Of a DNA stretch of 64,000 bases, positions 1-13,199 are shown one piece after another. The notes below the pieces were generated by a model. The model had not been told where the DNA came from, did not search any database, and was given only the letters and a program-made list of their open reading frames with translations. Position numbers and translations under genes: made by a program. Source of the stretch: Caenorhabditis elegans (Eukaryota; Nematoda; Chromadorea; Rhabditida; Rhabditidae); assembly GCF_000002985.6 (NCBI RefSeq), contig NC_003279.8:6014001-6078000 (forward strand), written 5' to 3'. Within the stretch, counting starts at the first letter, position 1. Every line of letters starts with the position of its first letter.

Positions 1-10
1 TGCATTTCAG

Positions 11-3000
11 CAGTTTTCGCTAAATTTGATGCTTCGAATTTGGTAAAAACTGCTGTAATTCAGAAGAAAAACATGACATAGTTTTCACAATGTTCCATTT
101 GAAATTGGTTCGAGCGTTATTTAAAAAACCGAAAATCTAATTTCAGGACGAAATCCTCAGCTACGCAGTGGATCTAATTGCTCAACTCCCGCTTGCAACA
201 ATATCTTCACTGCTCACAACTCGTGAAAATGCATTTTCCATTAAATTCAGTGTTCCGACAGGCACTGGAGATGTTCCTCTAATACCCGTAGAAGCACGAT
301 TGGCTCGTCAGAAATTTGAATGTGAATTCATTTCATATTGCGAGAAAGTGATTGAACAATTATTGAAATCAAGAAATTTATTCTTTGATGAACAAGTTTT
401 CATTCGAAGTTTCTCGATTCTTTTGTATCTTGAAACACAAAGAGATGTCTATACAGGAATTGAAATGGCTGCAGTTACAGATTCAGAAATTTCAAATTGT
501 ATTCGAATTTTTGGAGAATGTGGAGTCTCGGAGAATATGCTTCTGATGGTAAGGATATTAAGAACTGAATGGTTTTTATAAACGTTTAATCATTTTTTTA
601 GGGAAAAATCAAAAAATTATTGTTTTTTTTAATTAGAAAATTGCTTAAGTTAGAAAGACATTAAATTTACTGGTTTGTTATTTCTACGAAATTTTTCAAA
701 CATTCAGAATTTTTGAGTTTTCAAAAGAGTAGCTTTTTCGTGCAATTTTAATTAAAAGTTTCTGAAAATCCGAACGTCTGAAATGTTTCTTTTTTAAATT
801 CTAGAACACTTTTTTGTTTAAAACAATCAGAAAATTTACAAAACAAAGAAGATGATATAAAATATTGGAAATGTTTTTTTTCGAAAACTATAAATTTAAA
901 TTTTTTATTTTTTCCAGATTTGCCGAGAAGAAACCACCCAACTTCCACAAAAATCACAAATCGATCTGATCTCGGCTCTAACTCAACGGGCGGCTCTATT
1001 TCATCCAAAAATCACCACAAATCCATTAATTCGCATCACAGAACCATTTAAACTCATCGATTCATATCTTAAAATGACAATTTTTCCAAGAAAAGAAGCG
1101 CCACGCCTGGATCCTCCAATATGCAATCGAAAGTTTTACTGGACTGCGTGGACAACTATTATTTTATGGATTGCTGCTGGAACAGAGATTATTTCATTTT
1201 TTGAAGAAATCTATTCGGAATATCCGATTTTGAGATATCTAATTCATTGCATTTTGTGCCAAAAATTTGAATTTCCGCTTGAATTTGAAGGAAAATCGGT
1301 TGCAATGATGAATGACGAAGAAGCAGTCGCTGTTGACGTGGAGACACGAGTCATCGAAATGTATGAGAAGAATATGAAACGAGCGGTACCTGCAATGAGT
1401 ATGGAATTTCCGAATAGGTAAGATAAGTGTCCGATTTGAATGGAAAATTCAAAAAATTTAAATAAAAAGGTAAAGAATAAAATTTTGGTGCAAAGTCAAA
1501 CTAAACTTGAAAATATATAGGAAGTTTGAAATTTCAGAAAATTTTCAAACTAAATTTTAATTTTAAAAATGTAACCTTTATCAGAATTTTTTTTTCAAAT
1601 TTAAGATTTTCTGTTTGAATTCAAAATTTAGAAAAAAAAACGAAACATTTTAAAATTCTACAATATGAGTTTTTCAAGCTTTCAAATTACTGAATTTTTC
1701 CAGAAATTCATTCCGTGCTCCTCCGCTTCTCGACGATATTCATTTGTTTGCTGACAAATTTAAATTAGCATCAAGATTTTCCCGTTGCACGTCTCCGCCA
1801 CTTCTATCCAGACTAATTTCAAATGTCGGGTCTGAAAATTCACTTTTCGCCGTACGGGAAATGCTTTCCTCTGACTCTACAACTGCAAAAATTCTGACTG
1901 CTGAATGCATCTTCCATGCTTTAATGTATTATTTTGATAATCAACGGATACGTGACTCTGATCAGAATTCAACTGTCGTTGTGAAAGCGGTAATTTATTT
2001 TTATTTGAAGAAATGTTTAAATTTTAAGAGATTTTAAACAAAAAAAAATCCAAAACTTGTAAAGTGTACATATTTTTCAGGAAGCCTCATTTTATTTTCT
2101 TCATAAAAATTTTAAATAATAGAAACTTTTGGAAGTAACTTCTGACAAATTTTTGGTTTAAAAAAAACGTAAATTAACCTAAATTTTTAAATTTTAGTTT
2201 CTAAATCTATCATGAAGACTTGGAAAATTACAATTCCAAACATTGCCTCTATTTTCTTATCGAAAAATTCAATAAAAATGGTAGACATTATTCTTCAAAT
2301 TTAAAATTCCCGTTTTATTAATTTTCAGCTAATCCGTCAAGCAGAAGTCAATTTGAAATCGATTGAGCCCATCGAACAAGACTTTCTTCTTCATTCATTT
2401 ATTTCATCACTTGCTTCATCAAATATTTCCACTAGAAGTGCAGCAGTTAACACATGTTCAAGATTATTTCCATCTTCTGAAGAGGATAAGGCATTCGATT
2501 TGGTTAAACTATCCAATGTTCCACGTTTTAATGCTAGAAAATTGAAATATATGGAAATAATTGCAAGTGCTGTACTTGTGGAATCAGATAGTCATTTGTC
2601 AAACTCTTATCTTCAGTTTTTGACTATTAACAGTATGAATACAAGTGATGATCATACGGTAGGTGGTTGTGTAGTCCTCTTGGATTGGAGTTTTTTTTAT
2701 TAGAAAAAAAATCAAAAATTGAAGTAGTTGTCTCCGTAGAATCAAAAATTCATTTTAAAAAACCAACATTCTTTGTACGAAAAACAGCTGGGAAAGTATA
2801 GATTCATCAGAAATTTTTTTCCTCAAAAATACATAATATCCAGTTGTCTAATTCGGAGATTTTTGCTTAAAATAATACGGTACCTAATTTCGAAGCTACT
2901 AATTTTGCTAACTGTATAAATGCGCCTGTGCCTTTAAGGAGTACTGTAGTTGCTAACTTCTCGTTGTTTAAGAATTTCATTGACGTTTTCCAGCTTTTTT

Positions 3001-6000
3001 CATTTCTTCAAAATTTGAAGTATATTACATTTCCAGGTGGCTCATGCAATTTGCCAGACTCTTTCAATTGATTGTATTCAACTACACACATCACTCTGCG
3101 AATATTTTTTGCAATACGTGGACACGTGCCTGAAGAATCATCAAATCAAGAATATCACATCCCTTGATACATCACTGACATGCATTGAATTTGGAAATCA
3201 GAAGATTGCATTGAGTAATGAAGTCCCAAGTGCAATTGTCAAATTATTGTCGAAATACGATAATCTGCAAACTGCCGAAAAGGGAATATCAGATCCTTCT
3301 TTTGAAGGACTTCTCGAGGTAAAAGATCGACAGAAAATCTTTGAAAAATGATTAAAAATGAGTGTATTTGCACAAAATCTCAATTGAAACAAAACACATG
3401 TTAAATGAATAGAAATTCAATAATTAACATCGAAAACTTGATTTTTTTAAAATTTCGTCATTTTTGTTTTGTAATTTAGGTTTTAATTAGAATTTATCGA
3501 GTAATTTTTCTCATAGTGAAAGTGCCCTGAAGATGAAAAAAAATTCAGCAATCTTCAAAAATTTTAAGACTTTTCAAAAATTAGACATACAGAAAACGGT
3601 TTAGTCGAAAACTCAAACAATTTTCAGCTTTTTCTCTCTCCGAATGCAATTCCAAACATTATCGATCGTGAAACGGGTGCAAGCAATCAATTTCTGAGTC
3701 TTCAAATGCGAAAAGAAATGCTAAAATCTGTTGAGCAACGTGTCGTCGACGCGGCACTAATTGGGCTCTCGGAGCATGATGCACAGGAATTTATACTTGT
3801 TTCGAGAATGTCTAAGGAAACTGCAGAAAAAGTTATTAAAATGGCAGAGAATGTGAGTTTATAACAACAAAAAACAGCGCTGCATTCTTATTTTTCAATA
3901 AAAAAAATCAATTGAAATATCTTTCGGGCATTTTTTTTCAAGAAAAGCTAGAAATTAATCCAAAGTATTTTTTTAAATAGATTTTTTGTGTCCTCCGAAA
4001 AAAGCAATTTTTTGGGAATCAGGAAATTCCATGGTTTTCTATATTTTTATTCACATTATTTTTACAGATGCCTCTCGACAGAATCGATCATCAATCCTTG
4101 TCAAATATGTATCTTTTAATCAGAGGATACCGTATGATTGGTGTACAATCAGGTGAAACACTTATTAATCGAATAAAATCACAAATGGATAATTTGGATG
4201 CATTTATTGCAAAAGAAGAACCAATGGAAATTGTTGAAGTAAATACGAATGATATGCCAACTGAATTCCTCATTGAATCTATGAGAATTGCCGAATCATC
4301 GAGTTTTTCGAATCAAAAAGAGGAAAAGATGGATCCAAATGTTATTGCAACGTGGCTTAAGACGAATTGCTCGCTTGCGGTGAGATTCGGAAATTTTACA
4401 GTGAAAACGATAATGAAAATGTTTTAAAATGAAAAATTAACTAAAATTCCAGAAGTATTCGAAATTTTGACAAAAGTAGATATTTCTCTGAAATTGAAAA
4501 AAAAACTATTTGAGTCAAAAATTTCGTTATTCAAATGTATTTTCGGATTTTCGTGGCAGGACCCAAGTAATATATTTCTGTATTTCAGGCGTCTACAAAA
4601 AATAAGGAAACTTCAATCTTCTCACTTCCAGCAGCATTTATACAATCTGCAATGAATGATGAGACATCATCAATTGCATGCCTTGCACATATTGAAGCAA
4701 ATCTTAAGTTCTTTCTTTCTTTTGAAACTGCATTTCAGACACTTATTGTCATTATTGATTCGGCTGCAAATAAGGTGAGCAAGAGTTTTGAACACTTTAT
4801 TTAATACAAAAAACGTTTTTTTCTACTTTTTAACCAAATGTTTGATTTGCCTTGCCAGCTTACAGTAAATAAATACGAAATTACTTCTTTCGGATTAAAA
4901 ATTCCCAAAATTAGTTTTTTTTGTTGAAATTTCATTCTTTTATTATTAGCTTTTAAATTCAACAGATGTAGTAATTTTTTAAAATAATTTTTATCGCAAA
5001 AATACACAAAAATCGCATTTTGATTGTAGCTTCACCCTTGAAAACCAGAAAAAAAATTAAGAAATTGGAGAAAAATTGCTTCCGAAGTACCAAAATTGTG
5101 AATATTCACAAAATGTTTTAGATGGAAAGTGGGAAAAAATAATTTAAAACAATTTATCGAAAAATTGCTTTTTTAGATGTAATATAACTTTTATTTTTCA
5201 GTTTAATTTTGTGCGAAACCGACTGGAAAACCTGGCGACGCGTCTTCTGAAAAGTGTAACTCCACCTGAATCTGTTGCCGGAATTCTTCAAAAACACGCT
5301 GCAAATAGTATAAAATCAGTACAGAAGAGCATCAAACCGACACCAATCAAGATCTCCACATTTGCTGAATTTTCAAAATCCATAAAGAATTTGAAATCTT
5401 CTGCGAACAGCTCTGAAATTAAAGAAAAACGTCTTGTCGATGAGTTTATGATACAATTTGTAGAGGATAAAGGAGAAGTGATTGATTCGGATGATATTTT
5501 AATATTCATTGCATCGATTCAAAGTGTTTATTCTGGAGAAAATGCTGAAATTACTGCAGAAAGATGTCTATCAAATCGGTGGTCTGCACAATTACGAAAA
5601 GTAGTGAGCTCGACAATTTTGGAGAAATATTACACTCAGTTATGCTCGATTTTCGTGTTTCGGCTGATTTCGGCATACTGTAAGAAGTATCCATTGGCAT
5701 CGTACAGTGAAATGTTTACATTACGAGAACCTGGAAATAAAGAGGAATTTGTGTTAAATCGGAGAGCATTCGATAATTGCATTCTTTATTTTTGTGATGT
5801 TGTGAGTTAAAAATTAACCGGTTTTTTAATGGGAATAAAATTGAATTTTCAGGCAGCCGACAGTCATGAATACGACCTACAAATTATCAATTTGATCGCT
5901 GGATTGGTAAGTTTTTTCGAAAAAAAAACAGTAAATGGAAAAAATTTCGAAAAAAAATGGACTGAACAAAAACAAAAATAAGCCGAAGAATTGATTTCAC

Positions 6001-7983
6001 AAATTTTAGGGATTAAATAGGGAATTCAATTCAAATTGATGTATTATTTTTAAGTGTAAAACAAATAATATTTTTCAGGAAAGCCAAGGAGGCACTGATA
6101 CGGGATTCTATTTTGGACGTGCTCTTCTGGAAACGGCGTGTGCAAATCCGAAATCTGTCACTCGAATTACGGCAAAGCGGCTATTGGAACTACTCAGAGA
6201 TCGGTTACCTTGTCAGTTAAAAATTACTTTTAAAATTTACAGAAAATGTAATTTTAAACAAATTTTATTAATTTTGATAAGGAAAAAAATGTGATTATTG
6301 AAGGATTTTTAGAAAAAAACAACATTGAAAATCCTTTTTAACTGACTGCGTCGGTTTTTGAATTCAAAGTTGTCAGATACCTATATCAGAAATAAAAAGT
6401 CACGACGCAGTTAGATGGGCAGGTTATTACTGTAGTGTGATAACAAAACAAATCGTAAAGTACTTAATTTTTTGAAAAATATTTTTAAAATTTCAGATCT
6501 CTCGTACCGAAATGGGATTTCCTCATCGATTCGTGTTCTAACAAATGTGGAATCTCGAGAATCTTGCATTAGAAGATGTGAACAAATTGTGGATCGAATT
6601 GTTGAAATGCCGATTGATTTGAAAATGGCACTATCTGAAGATATATGCGAGGAAGAACGTATTAAAAAAGATAGAATAAGAGAAAAAAGCGAGGAGGCGG
6701 CTGAAAATTCCAAATTCGGTGGAAAACGATCGGCAGGAGACAGAAGAGGAGGTGGTCCTCCACCGAAAAAAGGACGATTCATTTCAGCGAAAGATCTTCC
6801 CGTTCCACTTGGACAACAAAATGATGAGGATAGTATAAATGCAGAAGATGTTCCAGTGAAAAGAGAATGGATTGATACATCACATGCAATGACACGATTC
6901 GTATCCCTGCTCAGAGAGCATCCTAACTTTTTGAAAATGTACGGGGAAAGCTGGGTTTAGTTGGCTTAGAAGGCTTTTTCTAGGTGGAAATAAGTTACAT
7001 TTAATTCAACCTAAATTTGTTTTTAAAAATGAAAAAATAACAAATTTACAGGAAATTCCCAGTGCTAGCCAACTACGTATCCCGAGTGAATGCGATGAAT
7101 CGAAAAGAGTTGGCTGTAAGTAAATATTTTAATTCGAACGATATTTTGTTTAACTATAAGAACTGTGCTGAAGACTCAAAATTTTCGTCAAAAAAATTAA
7201 TTTTGCATATTTTAAAGTAGAACATCTCGATTTTCAGAATTTTTGCCAAAAGTTTCAATTTTTTAGGTGTCACTTTCGATTTTATTTTGCAATAATTCAA
7301 ATTCCCATTTCAGGAAGAGAATCGTGTTGGCAAAATCGAATTAATTCTGCAATCGGTGATTGTTTTGTGTCCCCATATGGCACCAGATGAAATGAGTTCT
7401 GTGGATACAGCATTGTCGAATTGTCTTGAATTCTATGAGAAACATATTGATGAAGGAGGATTCGGAATTAAAGAACAAACTGCTTTTGCCGAATTGACTA
7501 TTCGCGCTTGCGCCGAATATCTTAATCATAGTTTTGTTGAGGTTTGCTTTTTTGGGAAATTCTCGACAATTGGCATGTGAACAATTTTTTCAAACACTTA
7601 GGCCATCTTATGAAAAAAAACATTTCTGAACCCGTCCTAGTTGGATAAATAAGTAGATCAAAAAATCTAGCTGTATTATCTTGAGCTATCATTTATAAAT
7701 AATAGCTTGATTTTCTCGCAATTTGTTTTAAAAACGGCCAAGAAATTGAAGTATTCTCAAAAGTTTTACCACAATCTTTAATTGTTCTTTCAAATATTGC
7801 ACACCAAAGAAATTATGCTTTCGTGCTCTAATAATAATAATTATCGATTTGTTTCTTTTTCAGGCGCGTTCATTTCTTCGTGACAACCGTCAATTAATCG
7901 ATCGAGTGTGCAAACGATGTCACGACAGATACAATGTTGATTTGGTTCTCGATAATTGTGGTTTTGGTGAACCAAGTCTTTAA
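11..7983 (+). CDS. ints-1: Integrator complex subunit 1 (INTS1), 3' part; gene starts before the window
   Basis: INTS1 is the large scaffold of the nuclear Integrator complex, which cleaves snRNA 3' ends and attenuates Pol II transcripts. Exons I place: 11-42, 147-548, 918-1417, 1704-1989, 2329-2658, 3037-3318, 3628-3852, 4068-4379, 4589-4774, 5202-5801, 5853-5906, 6079-6211, 6497-6938, 7052-7115, 7314-7541 and 7864-7983 (stop TAA). Together they give about 1,400 residues, all helical-repeat-like. The family call rests on the C-terminal part, where LLREHPNFLKM followed across an intron by KFPVLANYVSRVNAMN matches the conserved EHP..., QLP... region of animal INTS1 as I remember it. A Lys/Arg/Gly-rich insert (about 6660-6780, PPPKKGR) looks like a nuclear localisation signal. 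The 6211 donor (GTCAGT) and 6938 donor (GTACGG) were chosen by phase; reading through the second would hit a stop at 6958. The 5' end is cut off by the window. Family call fairly sure, individual weak donors less so. Confidence 0.8.
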
Positions 7984-8682
7984 TTTAATATATATGTGTT
8001 TTTCTTTTCTTTTTTCCATTTTAATTCTCGTTTTCTACACTTTTACCCGCCTCATAATTTTCCTGATTTAAATTTGGCGTTTGTGGTCGGAAACTTTGAA
8101 ATCAAATTATTTTAGGTGGCTTCGGTTTCAAAATCGTTTGAAAAATGACCCCAAAACTTTGATTTTCTTTAGAATCCTACCACAAAAGTCGCAAGAATTT
8201 CAATTTCTACCCCCAGTTTTTTTGCGCAAAAATCGAGATCCATTAAACTGTTTCATATGGCAATTCAGCGGAAATCCTTTAAATATTCAAATTTCCCGCG
8301 TTCTCATGTTCCCCGTTTTTCGATTATCTTTCTTTTTTGATCCCAATTCATCCGATACACTTTCCTGTGCGCGTTGTAGAAAAAATCAACGGGTTCCACT
8401 TTTTCTCTTTCTCTATCAAAATGTTTCTCTTTACCGCCCCGTTGTTGATATAATTTACCTTTTTTAATTTTTCTCATATTATTATTATTATTATTGGAAC
8501 ATTTCAAGAATAACTACAATTTTAACCCAAAATTATAATTGTTTGCCGTTTTTTTTCCTGACCATGTTCAAATAATTTTCATCGAGTTTCTCATGCTCTT
8601 TTATATACTTTTCGTTCTTTTATCGATTTTCCCACCGATTTTCATTTAATTTTTCGAAGTTTACAGCTTCCTGGACAGAATA
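7984..8682 (+). other. Spacer between ints-1 and csn-2
   Basis: About 700 bases, pyrimidine-rich, with no supported gene. A 128-codon ORF (8081-8467) has no splice context or recognisable motif and is rejected. It should hold the ints-1 3' UTR and the csn-2 promoter. Just before the csn-2 start, TTTACAG (ending near 8666) is a plausible splice-leader acceptor. A short ATT microsatellite lies near 8480-8494. Confidence 0.5.
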
Positions 8683-11600
8683 ATGGGTGACGAATATATG
8701 GATGATGATGAGGATTATGGATTTGTGAGTTTTTTAAATTAAAGTTGCGCAAAAAAAAAACAGTTGAATACAACTATTTTACCCGAAAAAGGGATTTGGA
8801 AATTTGTCACGAGACCCAGGAAAAGTTCGGTAGAACGCAGTTATTGCAGTTTAGAACAAAAAATCTTCAAATTTGCTCTGGAAATGCAACAAGTAATTGA
8901 AATTGATTATAAAAACTCGAATTTTGGCTTTAAATGTTATTTTTAAGTTCAATTCTTCAACAAAAAATTACAACATTTTTCCAGGAATACGAAGATGATA
9001 GTGGCTCAGAACCAGACGTTGATATGGAAAATCAATATTATACAGCAAAAGGACTTCGTTCTGATGGAAAATTGGATGAAGCTATCAAATCATTCGAAAA
9101 AGTATTGGAATTAGAAGGAGAAAAAGGAGAATGGGGATTCAAGGCTCTGAAACAAATGATTAAAATCACATTCGGACAAAATCGATTGGAGAAAATGTTG
9201 GAATATTACAGACAGTTGCTCACTTATATTAAGTCTGCTGGTAAGAAAGAAACATTTGAAAATTGAGAAACTAGAGCAACAAGGTTGCGAAACGCTGAAA
9301 ATGTTTGGATTTTTCTAGCTTTAAAATTAAAATTTTTGCTGATTGGATTATTTGGCTGAAAATAGCATTCTCTTTTTTTCGCCGAATTGCAGAAAAATCC
9401 ATTCTCTAAAATTTTAAAATTTTGACCAAATTTTTTTCTGTTAGGTTAGGTCGCAAACTGAGTTTTTATTAAATTTAATTTTTTTTTTCGAAAGTGACCA
9501 AACTTTTCTGTATATTCTGAATTTTGTGGTCATCTATTGTTTGCAATTCACAAAATTCTATTAAAATCCTTTTCCAGAAAATACAAAATTTGTTTTTTTT
9601 TCAGTGACAAAGAACTATTCGGAGAAATCAATCAATGCAATTCTTGATTATATTTCAACATCTCGTCAAATGGATCTTCTTCAACATTTCTACGAAACAA
9701 CTCTTGATGCATTAAAAGATGCAAAAAATGAGCGTCTCTGGTTCAAGACGAACACAAAACTCGGAAAACTCTTCTTTGACTTGCACGAGTTCACAAAATT
9801 GGAGAAAATCGTTAAGCAGCTCAAGGTTTCGTGTAAAAATGAACAAGGAGAAGAGGATCAACGAAAAGGAACACAACTTCTCGAGATTTATGCTTTGGAA
9901 ATTCAAATGTACACCGAACAGAAGAACAATAAGGCATTGAAATGGGTTTACGAGTTGGCGACACAGGCTATTCATACAAAATCTGCTATTCCTCATCCAT
10001 TGATTCTGGGAACTATTCGTGGTATGTAAAATTGAAATTTTAAGAAATTAGAAGCTATCTAGAGAAAAAAATGAAATTCTTTTGAGTCTATTTGAGCAAA
10101 AAACTCAAGTTACACCATCTTGAAAATTTGAAAAAAGCTGAAATTCAGAATTGGGAAAAATGTTTATTAAAGACAAGGTGGATATGTTCAATTGTGTTGT
10201 GTCTGTCTGTGTGTCCCAAGTGTACTCATTTAGTGTTACTGCTCTCATACCATAACCATCATTGCGGCTGAAAACAAAATGGATTAGTTTTTCTGCATTT
10301 CTCGAAACAGGAATCTCAAAAGGTTACACTTACTCGCCACACACGCCATGATAATGGAGAGAATTGCCAAAAGTGAAAAGACGATGAACATAATCTTGAA
10401 GACTGGATGTCCGCGCTTTCTGCAAATTTCCTAGCATTTTGTACATAAATACTAAACGCTGAATTTTGAAATCAGAATCCGATTTCTTGTCATGCTAAGA
10501 AAATAGTAACAGCTTCTAGAAGCGAAAAAAGTTGATATTTCATTGTTCTTAGGATCAATCCGGATTCTCTGGGAACGAGCTTCCAGGACTCGCACAACGT
10601 TTGCAATTTAGCTGCTGAGCTGAATCTGGCGTGTTTCCAGAGTCTAAGCCGAACTATGATCTTCAGTGAGAGATCGCCAGAACTTCAATCCTTCAGTTCA
10701 AACGTTCACCGTTGAACCGGTGCTCGAACTCTTTATTGGCTTTTAGTGTAGGGAAATCATGGATATCTTCTGTACACTCCTGCACACAGCCAGAGAAGTA
10801 ATCTCTTTCCACCCGTTTGTAGCTATCAGACTTACTTGAAATGAGCAGTCCGCTTCTTCTTTTTGCCACCGGCAGTCATGCGCCGAATTGATGAGACATT
10901 GTGGTTGTCATGCTCTTGAATCGACATTGTTTCCGACGCCGCGTACATCAAATTGCAAACTGATAGTCGTGCTACGCGGAATTGACAAATGTGATGAATT
11001 CAAACAATAATTGATTTAGTGTTCTGATGGTGTTAGCGTGGGTAGAAGGGGGAGATGAAGGGCATCACGTGGATATCCAGTATTTGGGAGATTAGAATGG
11101 CCACGCGGGAAATTTGAAAGTTGTTGCTTATTTTAAAGTTTGTTGTAATTGTTAAAAGTAAAGTAAATAGTTAATATTAAAAAAAACACATTTTTTACCT
11201 AATTTTTGTATTTCAGAATGTGGTGGAAAAATGCATCTTCGTGATGGTCGTTTCCTGGATGCTCATACAGATTTCTTTGAAGCATTCAAAAATTATGATG
11301 AATCAGGATCACCAAGACGTACAACATGTCTCAAATATTTGGTACTTGCAAATATGCTTATCAAGTCAGATATCAATCCATTTGATAGTCAAGAAGCTAA
11401 ACCATTTAAAAATGAACCCGAAATTGTTGCAATGACTCAAATGGTTCAGGCTTATCAGGATAATGATATTCAAGCATTTGAACAAATTATGGCTGCTCAT
11501 CAGTGAGTTTTTGAAACAATATTCTTGAGAATTTGAGGAAAAAAAGAAGTTTTTCTATTTCAATAGTTTTTCTATATGAAAATAGGAAATTTTCTTTTTT

Positions 11601-12756
11601 TTTAAAGAAATTTTTAAATTTTGACTTTTTTCACTGAAAACAATTCCAGGAATATCAGAAAAAGAATAAAAAAGTAAATATTTTATTTTTTAATTTTTCT
11701 ATCACAAATCAACTTCAGTTACAAAAATTCTGAAAACTATGGGAAGAAATAGAAAAATCTTGAATATTTTGTCCAAAAATAAAAGTTTCAATTTTCAGAG
11801 ACAGTATCATGGCAGATCCATTTATCCGTGAACATACCGAAGAATTAATGAATAATATTCGTACTCAAGTACTTCTTCGTCTTATTCGTCCATACACTAA
11901 TGTTCGTATTTCGTATCTTTCACAAAAATTGAAAGTATCACAAAAAGAAGTTATTCATCTTTTGGTTGACGCAATTTTGGATGATGGTCTCGAAGCGAAA
12001 ATTAATGAAGAATCTGGAATGATTGAAATGCCGAAAAATAAGAAAAAGATGATGGTCACTTCATTGGTTGTACCAAATGCTGGAGATCAAGGAACAACGG
12101 TAAGGATTTTAAAATTAGAAAAAAGTAAGAGCGAGAAATGGAAAAAGTCAAATAACCAGTAAATGGGCGAGGTCTTGTTGTGCCTTTTTTGGTGGATTTT
12201 GAATTAACTATTACACTATTTTCGACATATTCTGAGAAGCAAACCTTTCTAGAAATTCGCAATATTTTAAAATATGTACAAAGTTTAAATAACAACCTGA
12301 AATTATGAAGATAAAGAATTAGCTATAAAAATAATATTTGGAAAACAATTTGGTTTTCTAAATAAAAAGTAAAACCATTTTTCTTTTAAAAAAATTTGAA
12401 AATTACATATGCATTTGTAAGCAGAAACAATTTTTTGTATAGTTTTCAAATTAGTTTTCAAATAAGTTTTTAATATTTCAATTAGATTTTTTTCGAGAAA
12501 GTTGAAAAATTTGTATATTTCATCTTGAAATAGGAAATTTGTTGTCACATGAAAATATTTATTTTTGCAGAAATCCGACTCAAAACCTGGAACATCATCA
12601 GAACCATCTACTACAACATCTGTGACATCATCAATTCTTCAAGGACCACCTGCCACGTCATCATGTCATCAGGAGCTCTCAATGGATGGACTCCGTGTTT
12701 GGGCAGAGCGTATTGATTCAATTCAATCAAATATTGGAACTCGAATCAAATTTTAA
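8683..12756 (+). CDS. csn-2: COP9 signalosome subunit 2 (CSN2)
   Basis: CSN2 is a PCI-domain subunit of the COP9 signalosome, which removes NEDD8 from cullins and so regulates cullin-RING ubiquitin ligases. Six exons: 8683-8724, 8985-9240, 9605-10021, 11217-11502, 11799-12099 and 12571-12756. They keep phase throughout and encode 495 residues. The N-terminus is very acidic ([24 protein letters not shown]) as in all CSN2 proteins, followed by NQYYTAKG and TPR-like helices. A winged-helix/PCI part ([20 protein letters not shown]) lies near residues 350-400. The last exon is a Ser/Thr-rich tail ending [20 protein letters not shown]. It is probably first in an operon with the MEAF6 homologue and vps-34 downstream. 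Intron 3 (10022-11216) is long because it contains an antisense gene. Confidence 0.93.
10245..10927 (-). CDS. Small single-pass membrane protein, nested antisense in a csn-2 intron
   Basis: I do not recognise this protein. Three minus-strand exons (10836-10927, 10334-10419, 10245-10267) splice with canonical sites (GTAAGT donors, TTTTCAG or TTGCAG acceptors) to an open frame of 66 residues and a TGA stop; the exon lengths total exactly 67 codons. It begins [17 protein letters not shown], then has a very basic stretch ([17 protein letters not shown]) and one hydrophobic segment at about residues 38-66 ([18 protein letters not shown] and on to the end). The basic-before-hydrophobic pattern suggests a tail-anchored or type II protein with the N-terminus in the cytosol. 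It lies entirely within csn-2 intron 3 on the other strand, and its base composition is less AT-rich than the surrounding introns. A chance ORF is possible but unlikely given three clean splice sites. Confidence 0.7.
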
Positions 12757-13199
12757 ACGATTAAATACCGAAAATATCTATTCTTTCTTGTTTTTTTTTG
12801 TAAATTTTTATTTGATAACGAAAACATCATTTGCGTTGTTGTTTCACTTTTTCGGAAAAAATCGATTTTCTCACAATTGTTTTTGTTGGAAATTTTATTT
12901 TTACAGTTCTCAGGCTGGAAATTGTATCTTTATTCAATGCTTTTTTTCAGTATTTGTTTTTAAAAACATTTTTTCAAAAAAAAACTTATGACTATAGTAT
13001 ATAGGATTTCAAAAAAAATTGAATTTTCTCATGAAAAACCTAATTTTTTATTAATTTCGAACAACATTTAAATACATAATTTCAATATTCATTAAATTAA
13101 CTAGTTAAGTTTTGAATGTTTCAAAATGTCCTATTATTTGGCAAATATAGTCGTTAAAAAATAGAAAAAGAAATACAATAATTATCATTCCAGCAGAAA
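12757..13199 (+). other. Inter-cistronic spacer csn-2 to MEAF6 homologue
   Basis: About 440 AT-rich bases with no gene. The end has an acceptor-like CATTCCAG at 13188-13195 directly before the next ATG (13200), as expected for trans-splicing of an operon's second gene. The spacing is longer than the typical 100 bases of C. elegans operons, so an internal promoter remains possible. Confidence 0.4.

Noticed and set aside
6340..6415. ACTGCGTCG / CGACGCAGT hairpin in an ints-1 intron
   Set aside because: Only about 11 paired bases with a long loop; too weak to separate from chance or a decayed repeat.
8081..8467. 128-codon ORF between ints-1 and csn-2
   Set aside because: Phe/Leu-rich translation of a pyrimidine tract with no splice context or motif; it fits a 3' UTR/promoter spacer.
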